Positions 25,334-34,947 of a stretch of DNA of 35,788 nucleotides are shown piece by piece. The stretch lies in NCBI GenBank assembly GCA_023231475.1, contig JALJEE010002955.1:1-35788 (forward strand). Reading direction: 5' to 3'. Numbering within the stretch: the first letter of the stretch is position 1; every line of letters begins with the position of its first letter. The DNA comes from Seison nebaliae (Eukaryota > Rotifera > Pararotatoria > Seisonacea > Seisonidae). The position numbers were made by a program, and so were the translations under genes. The notes beneath the pieces were generated by a model. That model saw only the letters and a program-made list of their open reading frames with translations. It was not told the DNA's origin and did no database searches.

Positions 25334-25768
25334 GAACGAACAACATGTACGATCAGATTGGAAGAATGAAAAGAAAAAATTTCAATAAAAAATTTATTTT
25401 CGTTTCGTTCAAATCGTAAAACTATCTTGATAAATAATCAAGATAATGATAATTATTTATCATCTACAACATCTTATGCGACAAGTTCTCCATCACCGAA
25501 ATTATGTTAAAAATGTGCACGATATATGAGAGATCATCACAACGACGAAAAATAACATTCAAACAAATTAAGAAACATGCCATCAATTACGATGCTTCAC
25601 AGTAGGTATTTCTTTCGATCACTACCCCAAAAAATGACAAGAAGATATTTAATTAAATATTTGTGGAATTTTAGTTTTTTTTGACGAATTTCTATTCATA
25701 AGAATATTCTCGACAAAATGAGACAAATGGAATTTGATCGATTAAAGTACAAGTTAAATGGAACATAA
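25334..25768. other. Intergenic: promoter of receptor cyclase, 3' flank of syntaxin
   Basis: AT-rich, no ORF. An inverted pair AACTATCTTGATAAATAATC / AAGATAATGATAATTATTTA-like repeats is weak. Nothing else is seen. Confidence 0.4.
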
Positions 25769-25774
25769 TTTATT
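25769..25774 (-). promoter_or_regulatory. Polyadenylation signal of syntaxin gene
   Basis: TTTATT on plus (AATAAA on minus), 84 nt after the TGA stop at 25858. Confidence 0.5.
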
Positions 25775-25857
25775 CAATTAAACAAAATTAAAAAAAAACA
25801 AATAGATGGAATCGGTGGATGAGTTTTGGGAGAAGGAAATTTTGGAAGATTTTTTTT

Positions 25858-27008
25858 TCATTTCTTGCCCAATTTCACGCCGAGAACAATCGCGATGATC
25901 ACAATAATGACTAAGGCGATAATCAAAATATAAAATAATTTTTTTCTGTATTTCTTCTAAAAATTTTAAGGAAATTGAGATGATTCTTCATATGAGAAAA
26001 TATTAGACCTGATATGTCACTGCCGTATCCAATTCACGTGCTGCACCGGAAACATAGTGTTGAGTTCCTTCAATTTTATTGTCGATATCAACTAAAATGG
26101 AAAGAAGATAAAGAATTAAAAATGAAAATTATTGAAACTCAAAATATTTCCTTGATCATTCACCATGGCTCGTACTTCAGTGAAAACGACGTTAAGATCT
26201 TGCATATTCTCCTATTTCAAGGGAAATTTCAAATCGTTGCCATGACAACGCAAATAAGAATAAACTTCTATATCAAGAATTGCATCTTGTCGTTGTCGTA
26301 ATGCTTGTAAATTGCTTTTCTTATCTAATTCTTCTTGTAACATTAATGGAGTCGTTGTAGATGATGTACCTTCATCCAAATTTTCTCTTTTGAGAAGAAC
26401 AAGAAAAAATTGGAACACAATTTCTAATAAATTTCTAACTCATCTGGATTATATCCTTCATTTTTATGAGATTGTGTTCTCAATCTAACATCCTCCCCAA
26501 TTTTCTTCCATTTTTTTATGTTCACACTTAATTCTCTAAACTTCTGTTCAAATTCATTCTAAAAACGAAAACCATAAAATTCCATTCAAATATCATAAAA
26601 TTCCAAGAAATAAAATTTCATATAATAACTTTTTTTTCACCCGAATTTGTAATTTCAGGTCGAATTAAAGAAAGTGTCGATTCGATCAATTGTTTACATG
26701 ACTCCCAATTTTCTTCGCTTGAATTGAGAAGATATTTAGAGAAATGTTGAAAAAAGAATAAAACATATTTTTTTTGGTTCGCTGATCCAATTGTGGATTA
26801 TCGAGGATATTTTCCAAATGTTTAACTAATTATTCGTTGAAAGAAGATGAGGAAAAAGATGAAGAAAGAAAACTTAAAGAGTTAATATTTTCGATTTTAT
26901 TCGAAACAGTTGCCAATTTTTCAATATCTTCATTCCATTCTGATTTTTCATGAAAATTAAATTCAAATTAAAATGCTAATTAAGAGAACCTGATCCTTGG
27001 TACGACAT
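25858..27008 (-). CDS. Syntaxin, Qa-SNARE, syntaxin-7/12-like
   Basis: Target-membrane SNARE for vesicle fusion, probably endosomal. Exons: 27008-26990, 26939-26874, 26825-26765, 26717-26630, 26558-26440, 26386-26266, 26211-26139, 26091-26009, 25956-25858; they sum to 242 codons plus stop, close to the family length. It starts MSYQGSEWNEDIEKL, like the MSY start of syntaxin 7. Residues about 8-110 form the N-terminal helical (Habc) part. The SNARE motif (about 150-205) runs RQRQDAILDIEENMQDLN then VRAMVNDQGNILIDIDNKIE, with the central-layer Gln in NDQGN. A basic KKYRKK stretch precedes a C-terminal anchor (LFYILIIALVIIVIIAIVLG) ending KLGKK. There is no separate large ORF because the gene is cut by eight introns of 47-71 bp. 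The assignment to the syntaxin 7/12 subgroup rests on the start and overall plan and is moderate. Confidence 0.88.
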
Positions 27009-27237
27009 GACTTCCAAATGTTTACTTCAAGTCCAAAAGTGAGGTAAATTGACGAGCCCAATCTTTAATTATGAAGAGAATTGTAATTAATAAGGAAATT
27101 GGATCGTTTAAAAAATATGATGAGAATCAATAGATAAGGTTAAAGTTCTTTCTTCAAGTTCTCAAATAGAAAACTATCTGAATTGACGAATTTCATCAAT
27201 GACTCATAAATTTAAGTAAGATATTCACAAACAAAAA

Positions 27238-27243
27238 TTTATT
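27238..27243 (-). promoter_or_regulatory. Polyadenylation signal of secreted Cys-rich gene
   Basis: TTTATT on plus (AATAAA on minus), 35 nt after the TAA at 27279-27281, in a 270-bp gap that must also hold the syntaxin promoter. Confidence 0.6.
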
Positions 27244-27278
27244 AAAGGAAGAAAATGGTATTTGTTCGATTCATTAAT

Positions 27279-29521
27279 TTATTCGTCTTCTATAATGTCC
27301 GATGTCGTTAAATATTTAGTTTCTTCACAAACTGTCAGTTTCGTACAGGTGACAATTCCATGTTCACAGAGACAAGTGTTACATTTATCTACGTCAGTCG
27401 TAACGCCGTCATGACGAAAGATCATATTATTAAATTGACAATCACTTCGTTTTTTCGCTTTCAATTCTGAAAATATATATAAAAATTTTTTTAAAAAATC
27501 AGAATTTAAAAAATAAACTTTCAGTTCCATGACAAATATTTCTAGTGCACATGAAAATTCCATTACGACAGTAACAATAATTACAATGATCTTTTTCCTC
27601 ATATTTTCGATGACGTTCAAATACTTTTCCTTTGAATTCACATCCAACTTTCCTTCTATGAGTTCTACTTTTACGACGAAGAGCATTCCGTTCAATTTTC
27701 TTGTCGATTAGACGACGATATCTGTTAATCGTTTCCGATGGTAAATATGATCGATCTCCTAAATTATATTCCACGAAATCATTTGGTGAATAATTTCCTA
27801 ATTCTTCATCCATCTCATCTTCAATTATATCATCGAATGTTATTTCTGATTTTGACGGTTCCATCATTGTATTGTCCGCTTGAAATTCATCATTCGAATT
27901 ACTTCTTATCATTTCCTTTGATGATTTCTTCTTCTTCTTCGGATTTCCCACTTCTTCTTTCGTATAAGGCAAACGGAAGAAGTCGTCTTCAACAAAGTCG
28001 TCGTCGGCCGCGAACGGTTTCTCTACAAAGTCATCATCACTCAAATATTCAAGTTTCCCATTCGAATTCGTTTCTGATAGTTCTTCCGATTTCTTTCTTT
28101 CAATTTCTTCGATTTCCTTAATTTTTCTCTCAAATTCTTCGAATTCCATTAACTTTCTTTCTTTTTCATCTTTCTCCAAAGGATTCTTCACAGTTTTATT
28201 CTTCAAAAAATTATTTTGATTTTTTTCCTTCTTCAACAATTTCTTTTCAGTTTCATTTATCTCCAAAAAATTCTTTTGATTTTCATCTTTCCCCAAAAAA
28301 TTTTTTTCCGTATTTTGATCTGTCGTTTTTTTCTGAGAAAATTTTTCCACTGTTTCATGTTTGTTTGAACTTTCATTATCTCCTAAATTATTTTTAAAGA
28401 AGTTTTTCGACTTTTCTTTCACTAAAATGAATTTTTCTTGATCTTTTTCTCCTGTTTCCAGTAGAACTTTTTTACGCTTTTCATTTTCCTGAAACTCCTT
28501 TTCTAATTCGGAAAAAGTTGGTTGATAACTTTCTTCTAAAGTCTTTTCCTTAATTCGTTTCACTTCCTTCATTCTTTCTTTAGTCTGTTCTAAATTTTTT
28601 GATACTTTTTCTTCAATTTGAAAATTTTCCGTTTGTTTTTTCATGATAATTTCTTTTATTCCATATAATTGCTCAACGTTAGCTGCTGGTACTTTTGCGA
28701 ATAAAATCTTCTCTAATGAACTACATTCTTTCAGTGAACAACGAACAATTTGATCGGGGAAACATTTGCAGAAATTGCAATTATCACTTAATCGCCACCA
28801 ACTCCCATAACTCTTGAACATGTTATTGAACATACATCCATGCTGATTTTCGTATCTATCCATTTCTAAAATAATAAAGAATTATTAAATTTTATTATTT
28901 TTAATTTAAATAGTTCCCATAAACTCAACACATTTGTCAACTTCAGATTGATAACACATCGAGGAACTTTCGGACAACTGTTCGTACTATTCGTCCTACG
29001 GAGACATCTGATCGTTCGTCGCATACGACAAACAAATGGTTCCGGACATTTTTTTTCCTTTAAAAGGTTTTAAAAAATTAATTTTTGAATCCACAATTGA
29101 ACTTGACAATTCTTTGGTCGTTTCTTCCCAGTAATTTCTGAAAGTTCAAAAAAATTTGTTAAACATTTTTAAAAAATTTTTGGGAACTTTTTGGATGTTC
29201 TTCTGATGTGAAATTAACGTCATATAGTTCTAAAAATTTTTTGAGAATTCTTCCGATTAATCATAGTTAACTTGTACGTTTATATCGACCGCTATGATGG
29301 AATAAATTATTATATGTCGGATATTGTAATTTCTCGTTGAACGATCCTTCCTTCACATTAATTTTCGCACTTTTCCAATCTGATGATGAATGGAATTAAT
29401 GGAATGATGTTAGAATAAAATAACTTTCTTCTCGATTAATTTTCGTATCGAAGAAAGATGCGATAATAGTTAAAGGAAGAATGAGAATACAAGAAAGAAT
29501 TAGATATGTATATTTTATCAT
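27279..29521 (-). CDS. Secreted protein with pacifastin/half-VWC-like Cys modules and charged spacer
   Basis: Exons: 29521-29425, 29379-29272, 29137-29103, 29057-28925, 28865-27519, 27466-27279; they sum to 635 codons plus stop. Signal peptide in exon 1 (MIKYTYLILSCILILPLTII). Then come a short basic part, a small Cys cluster (CPEPFVC...CLRR...CPKVPRC), and three modules of the pattern C-x18/21-C-N-x-C-x-C-x-NG-x3-C-T-x4-C: near residues 131, 527 and 583 (DNCNFCKCF, DHCNYCYCRNGIFMCT, DKCNTCLCEHGIVTC). The CNxCxCxxG...CT core matches pacifastin-type protease inhibitor modules, but the first Cys spacing is longer and VWC-like. About 350 Glu/Lys/Asn-rich residues separate module 1 from modules 2 and 3, with imperfect repeats around NFLxxNExEKxLLKKE. 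Possible roles are protease inhibition or extracellular matrix; neither is proven. Exon 3 to 4 linkage is inferred from phase. Confidence 0.75.
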
Positions 29522-29757
29522 TTGTGGAAATAGTAAAAGAAAATTTCATTAGAAATTTCCTTCCATCTTTTTCTAATATAATTAACATATAAATCTGATG
29601 ATTTGTAGCATGTAATTGTTAACAATTCCTCCCACTAAACTCAACAAATTTTTTATCACATATTTTATTCCAAAGAAGTTGTCGAATAATTTGAAAGATT
29701 TTTAACGATTCTCAACAAACAGATTATTTAAAAGAGAATTTTTTGTGAAAATTTCTA

Positions 29758-29763
29758 TTTATT
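29758..29763 (-). promoter_or_regulatory. Polyadenylation signal of M3 peptidase-like gene
   Basis: TTTATT on plus (AATAAA on minus), 47 nt after the stop at 29811-29813. Confidence 0.5.
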
Positions 29764-29810
29764 TGGAGGAAATTTTAAGATAAAACTATTCAACGGAAAA
29801 GAGGAAATAT

Positions 29811-32312
29811 TTATAAAGATTTAAGAAAAGGTTCAATTGATGGATCACGTCCCAATAGTTGCCGATAACTTTTCGATGATTCTTGTGTACCTCCGATATC
29901 GAGGAAAGTTTCTCGAAATTTCACAGCTAATTCGTTCGGTTCACTAATTTTTTCGCTGATTATCGGCAGTTTCTTTTCTTTAATACTACTCCAAATATCA
30001 GTAGCTAACATCTGAAAAAGAAAATGAATTTTAATAAATGTCGAAAATAAAATGAAACTTTTGACCAGATATGTCCATAATATGAACCACTCGCTTGTTG
30101 TACGAATATGGGAGCGAATTGACAAATATGATAATCTTCTTCGTAGAGTGAGAACCAAGGGAAGAATTTGGACCATTGTTCCTTCTCGATTTCATACCAG
30201 AACGTTTTCGACAAAAACAATTCCATATCAATAGCACTATAATAAAGTTGTTGTAACATATCGAACGATCGTAGAGTCCATTCATCTGCAATTGAAATTT
30301 ATGGAAATTATTAAAAATTTTAATTTAAATTTGGAATATAAAAGATTAAATAACAGTTAATAATATTTGTCAAAGTATTTGAAGTAATTGATGGATCATT
30401 TAAGATATTTCCAACCACATCACTCGATTTCAACATAGTTAATAATAATTGTGATGAAACTGTGGCAGCATCCCATTCCATTCCACGAGAACCGCTCAAT
30501 TCACAAAATGGTGATTTACTACACATCATCTGCAAACTCTGTCCTAACTAAGAGAACAAAAGGAAATAAATTGAAAAATATGAAAAATATTCAAAACTTT
30601 ATCGAAGAATTGAATTAATTGTGAAAAATTAAATTGATCTTCCATCAAATCCATTCCAATATATGATGTTGGATAATCGGAAGTTGATAAACTTTGATCT
30701 ATAACGAAAAAATGATAATTTCATAAAATTTAATTTTTAAATAACCTTGAATGGATAAATGGAAAGTACCACCAGATTTACAATTTGAACGATAAAATGG
30801 ATCTATAATCAGAATTGCTTGTGTCTCTGTCGAATTTGCGATGGATAAACGATAGACGAAAAGTTTCTTCTCACTTTCTCTTGGATGAATTGACAGGAAT
30901 TCACTAATCGATTTATTGGAAATGCGTTCGAATGATATATCGAAAAAACGTGAAATGAAATTTAAAGAGTTTCCCAATAATCTCTCGATCGTCATTGTTT
31001 CCTTCGATAATTCATATGAATAATGAGTATCCACATATCGTTGTCGCCAATATTGGATGTCCCACATTTCGATTCCATTCAACAATTCTTTCTTCTCCTT
31101 ATCGATATTATGAGCAACGTCGATCAATTTCTCTTTCCTCTTCAATAAATAACCTTCAGTTTTTGCGAAATTTTGAAGAATTAACAATTCTTGTTCAACT
31201 TTTCTCAATAATCTTAATCGACATTCATCGATGAAAGTCATTATGGATTCGATGGAACCAGCCATTCTGGTATTCATTGTGGCATGAATCCAAGATTGCT
31301 CTCCTAAAATTTTCGCTTGTAAACGACGTTTCAATCGAATATCTTCGATTTGATCACTATTATTTCCATAAATATCTTGTTGTGGATATGAAGCTCGAGA
31401 TCGAAGTGCTCGAAAAACGTCTTCGCGTAAAAGTCGATTAGATGAATATCGGAGAAATGGTTGAACTATATGATCATCTAATGTCAATTGCCAAACGATT
31501 TTTTTCGTATCTCCATAATCCTTCACCATCATCATATAGGATTTAAGGAATTCAGGCAAATCCGCCACCTCTAACGGATTTGAAAAAACTTTCCTAAATA
31601 AACCGGTAGAATGAGCTAATTTCTTCGAGAATTGTCTTTCATTATCGAATATTTGTAAATTACAATGTCGATAACGAATCGAATCTTCATCGGTGAGAAA
31701 TGTTCCGTTTAATCTCATCGTCGAATAATAATGATATAATAATCGTTTAACAACCGGTGATGTATTATCTGATGATTCCAATAATTCCTCAATCAACGAC
31801 GATAACGGTTCATTCATCCATCGATCATTCGATGCATTCGCCACTTTATTTGCAGAGAGAATATATGAATGAAGATATCCTGATCTTTTCGATCGATTAC
31901 AAGAAAGAAATCGAAGAATTTTTAATGATGTTTCCATCGGATGGAGAGATCGTTCAATTTCAATCATTAATGAATTACCATCTCTGGTCAATGCAACATC
32001 AGAATATTTATTGACAATCTCTTCAATCATCGTTTCGAAATCGAATGAGAGTTTCGTACAACCGTTTAACGATTTCATCGCTGAAATGATATTCAAATCA
32101 TTTTCATATACACTCCTCATCGAACGCTGATCCAATATTCGTAACAATTCATTATTCTTCACATTATCAGGAGGAATCTCTGGAATGAGAACTGTATAAC
32201 TATTCAATCGAGATCTATTGATGGAAAATGATCGATTTATAATTTCCAATTGACTTCTCATAATTCTCTTTCTCATTAATTGATTCATGATGACTTGACT
32301 CCATCTCAACAT
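29811..32312 (-). CDS. M3-family oligopeptidase-like protein, zinc site lost (pseudoenzyme)
   Basis: Exons: 32312-30746, 30698-30598, 30547-30355, 30285-30059, 30011-29811; they sum to 762 codons plus stop, near full length for thimet/oligopeptidase A-type enzymes. The first 40 residues are basic and hydroxylated (RKRIMRS, RSFSINRSR), like a mitochondrial presequence. Family marks: EDIRLKRRLQAKILGEQSW, IEMWDIQYWRQRY, ELSGSRGMEWDA, FRETFLDIGGTQES and LLGRDPSIEPFLKSL at the end. In place of the LFHEFGHALH zinc motif the protein reads FFDKLGQSLQ (split by the intron after FFDK). Thus the first His is Asp, the catalytic Glu is Lys and the second His is Gln; in the downstream DFxExPSQ motif the third-ligand Glu is Thr (DAATVSSQ). 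The substrate-binding His and last Tyr near SYYGHIW are also changed. It cannot be a normal zinc protease; a scaffold or peptide-binding role is conjecture. Confidence 0.85.
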
Positions 32313-32761
32313 TATTCTTCCACTCTGTAAAAACGAATTTTTCCCACAAAAATTTTGATAAAATAAATAAAAAAAATTCTACACAAAAAAAATTATGAAA
32401 AAAAATTTCATATATTACAGAAAAAATTTATCGATTGCAATTTTCAAAAATCTTCTCTTTGGAAAAACAATCATTTGTTGTTCGGAATGTTTGACAATTT
32501 TGTAAATGGAAGTTTTTTTTGGAAAAAACTTAAAATATTTTTTGTGTTTTTTTAGACAAAAAATTTTGAAAAAATTTTCTTATCTTTGATAAAGAAGGCA
32601 AATTTGGATTTTTTTCGAAAAAATCTTAAAAATGTTTTCTGAGGAGAAAAATTTAATTTTCAAAAATATTCGAAAATCAAACGGAAAATAATGAGCGAAG
32701 AAAAATTGATGTTTTTATGACTAAGTTTGAAATTTGGAATTACATTGGGAAAGTTGATCCA
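32313..32761. other. Intergenic, 449 bp, A/T homopolymer-rich
   Basis: Promoter of the M3-like gene and 3' flank of the RFG-repeat gene, which are both transcribed leftward. Runs of A and T dominate; no gene or clear signal is seen. Confidence 0.5.
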
Positions 32762-33076
32762 TTATTTGTCCGTGTTAAATCGTTGACCGCGATTCAATAA
32801 TCGATCTTCTTCTGTGACAATGTTAAATCTTTCTTTTCGTTTATTTAATTTCTCTAATTCGTCGGGGGAGAATTGGGAAGTGGAAGAAGTGGGCGGATTG
32901 ACATTCGAAATATTCTTCTCTCCGAATCGTTGTAATCTTTTCGCTTTCTTTTCTTCTTCTTCCACTTTCGCTGCGTTGTCACTGATGATACCAAACCGTT
33001 CGACACGTTGTTTCTGTTTGATATTGTCAGGAACGATTCCGAATCGATTTGCACGTTCATTCATTTTCGACTCCAT
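32762..33076 (-). CDS. RFG-repeat protein, SARNP/Tho1/MOS11 C-terminal-like
   Basis: Intronless, 104 residues. It consists of about five short motifs: ANRFGIVPDN, VERFGIISDN, LQRFGEKN, KERFNIVTEEDR and GQRFNTDK. These match the repeated R-x-x-RFGI motifs in the C-terminal half of SARNP (CIP29)/yeast Tho1/plant MOS11, nuclear mRNA-export proteins whose repeats bind the DEAD-box helicase UAP56/DDX39B. The SAP DNA-binding domain that normally precedes the repeats is absent here: the ATG at 33076 is preceded by non-coding AT-rich sequence and no SAP-like frame is seen in the 167 bp up to the next gene. It is divergently transcribed from the CCDC103-like gene, likely sharing a promoter. It could be a repeat-only paralogue or the ancestral short form. 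Confidence 0.7.
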   Translation of the reverse strand: MESKMNERANRFGIVPDNIKQKQRVERFGIISDNAAKVEEEEKKAKRLQRFGEKNISNVNPPTSSTSQFSPDELEKLNKRKERFNIVTEEDRLLNRGQRFNTDK

Positions 33077-33243
33077 ATTTTAAAGAATTTTCTTCTGTAT
33101 TTAATCGGGATAAATTTAAAAATTGTTCAACTTCAAATTTGAAATTTGAAAATGAAAATTTTTTAAAAATATAATATCAAAACTCATCAAATTTTTCATT
33201 CATATGTTGCCGTGACAACGCACGAAGAAATTTAGCGACAACG
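33077..33243. promoter_or_regulatory. Divergent promoter region, 167 bp
   Basis: Separates two start codons facing away from each other (33076 minus, 33244 plus), so it must hold both core promoters and 5' UTRs. It carries A/T runs and a near-palindromic TTCAAATTTGAAATTTGAA at 33129-33147. Confidence 0.5.
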
Positions 33244-33840
33244 ATGACGAAAATGGAAAAGAAACCAAAATTAACGTCTGATCGTCTCAAACAACAATTA
33301 TCAATCGCTGTGAATAAAGAAGGAGACTATTGGAAGCGGAATGACGCGAAATTCAGAGCTGTCTTCCAGAAAGTAGAAACTTATGAGGAAATGAAAGAAA
33401 TTGTTGCAGCAAGTAACTTATGTCCTTTGGGCAAACATGAAAAAATTACAGATTTAAGTCAACCTTCAACTAATATCTTTACATCTACAAATTATCCGAT
33501 TGGAACTAGTGGCTATTATCTTTCAAACAATCATGAAAAGTATGAAGATCGTCGAATGATAATGAAAGGATTGAGAAGGAAATTGAAAAACGACGATTTA
33601 TCATCAGATGATATTCATTCAATTCTTCGATGTTTCTCAAACGAGGCAAATTTCTCAAACCTCTCTAAGCATCTTGGAACTGACGAGAAATTATTTAGTT
33701 TTTTCGATAAACTCTCCAAAACCAGAAGATTCCACTTAAATGTAGAAATGATTGATAATGATGAGAAATTAGAAAGTTCCAAATTTCAAGAATTTCCAAA
33801 AACTTTAGAACAATTAAAAATCTTAAATTTAATCCAATAA
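33244..33840 (+). CDS. CCDC103: CCDC103 (DNAAF19)-like dynein-arm attachment factor
   Basis: Intronless, 198 residues (human protein 242). The N-terminal part (about 10-68) aligns by eye with the CCDC103 coiled coil: LKQQLSIAVNKEGDYWKRNDAKFRAV then YEEMKEIVAASNLCPLGKHEKI, against human [20 protein letters not shown] and [22 protein letters not shown]. The C-terminal part (about 100-180) fits the RPAP3-C-like helical domain that follows in the family (SILRCFSNEANFSNL, FFDKLSKTRRFHLNVEMI). The family is needed to assemble or attach dynein arms on motile axonemes, acting in cytoplasm and on doublet microtubules. A second ATG (codon 4) is also possible. An AATAAA overlaps the stop codon, so the 3' UTR may be very short. 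Confidence 0.75.
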   Translation: MTKMEKKPKLTSDRLKQQLSIAVNKEGDYWKRNDAKFRAVFQKVETYEEMKEIVAASNLCPLGKHEKITDLSQPSTNIFTSTNYPIGTSGYYLSNNHEKYEDRRMIMKGLRRKLKNDDLSSDDIHSILRCFSNEANFSNLSKHLGTDEKLFSFFDKLSKTRRFHLNVEMIDNDEKLESSKFQEFPKTLEQLKILNLIQ

Positions 33841-33841
33841 A
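33836..33841 (+). promoter_or_regulatory. AATAAA overlapping the CCDC103 stop codon
   Basis: CCAATAAAAT spans the TAA at 33838-33840. The next AATAAA is at 34099-34104, so either could direct 3' end formation. Confidence 0.4.
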
Positions 33842-34137
33842 ATTATCTTTTCGTTTTCTCTTATTTCTCATTATTACTTATATTTGTTACTTTTCCTTAA
33901 ACATTTTTTCAACACTCATTTCATGATTAATCGAGTTTAGTTTTCAAATTTCAATAATTTCAAATAACAATTTTTTAAACTTAAATATTAATTTATATTA
34001 AGAATTAACGAATAAGAATTTCAATTTTATATTAAGCTTTCATTTCATGACATGGAATCGAAATGTTCATCAAAAAATTGAATATAAAGATGAAGGAAAA
34101 TAAAGGTGCGCTGCTCGATTTATTAATAATCATTTTA

Positions 34138-34183
34138 CTCCAAAACGTTTTTCTAACGTTCATAGATTGAACGAAGTTTGGAG
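34138..34183. repeat. Nested hairpin CTCCAAA...CGTTCA-TAGAT-TGAACG...TTTGGAG
   Basis: Inner stem 34157-34162 with 34168-34173 (6 bp, 5-nt loop), outer stem 34138-34144 with 34177-34183 (7 bp). A competing pairing GCTGCTC (34110-34116) with GAGCAGC (34181-34187) and the mini-palindrome GGAGCAGCTCC at 34180-34190 overlap it. Confidence 0.6.
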
Positions 34184-34897
34184 CAGCTCCAATTTCATTT
34201 CATCTAGTTCAGCTCTTTGCTACTAGGTGGGATGAAATTATGGACCGATTACGGATCTTATGGAGTTACCTATTACATTCCTCAATATCTTTAACTTTTC
34301 TTCTTTCTGGGGGTAGATAAGGAAAAATCGCATCTAATTCTATCAACACTTTCCTTTATGATTGGTATACTTATTTCGTAGAACATCGAACAAATTATAA
34401 AGTTTGTTAATTAATTAAATCAGAAAGTTTAATTTTTTCTTCTCTAATTATTAAAAGGAGAGATGATATGATTCAAATGAATCAACACAATAGTCGAAAT
34501 CATCAAACGATATTAAACTTTACAAGATATTACCCTAAGAAATTATCAATCTCAATCTCAATAGCATTCCACTAATTTATTTTACTTTTGTTCCATTATG
34601 TCAAATAAACTATTCTAATTCATCTTTCATAGCTAATCATAAAATAATCATCAAAAATTAAATTATACAATTATAATCAGAAATGTGTTCGATTATTTCA
34701 TTTTTAGTTTTATTAGACTTTTTTATGCTAACAAGGGAAGTAACCATGTTACAACTTTGCAAACTAGTTGAAAAAAATTAGAGAGGTGTGAAAAATAATG
34801 TAACAACCCTATGCAAAAAAACAGCTGCGCCTTTTTTACTGGCGGTACTGAAAATTCAAAATTTGTGTTCGATATAAAATTGTTATGTGTTCAAATT

Positions 34898-34947
34898 AAT
34901 TAAATTTATGTATACTTTTATAATATTAAGTATACATAAATTTAATT
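34898..34947. repeat. Perfect 20-bp inverted repeat with 10-nt loop
   Basis: Left arm 34898-34917 (AATTAAATTTATGTATACTT), loop 34918-34927, right arm 34928-34947 as its exact reverse complement. It could form a cruciform or an RNA hairpin. Confidence 0.9.

Noticed and set aside
29811-32312. Mitochondrial intermediate peptidase (MIPEP)
   Set aside because: The presequence and M3 fold suggested it, but the C-terminal GRDP ending and the GGT-rich FRETFLDIGG stretch are closer to oligopeptidase A/thimet types, and the zinc site is missing.
32814-33083. Plus-strand ORF over the RFG-repeat gene
   Set aside because: Shadow of the minus-strand gene, whose RFG motifs match a known family while the plus frame is Phe/Ser-rich noise.
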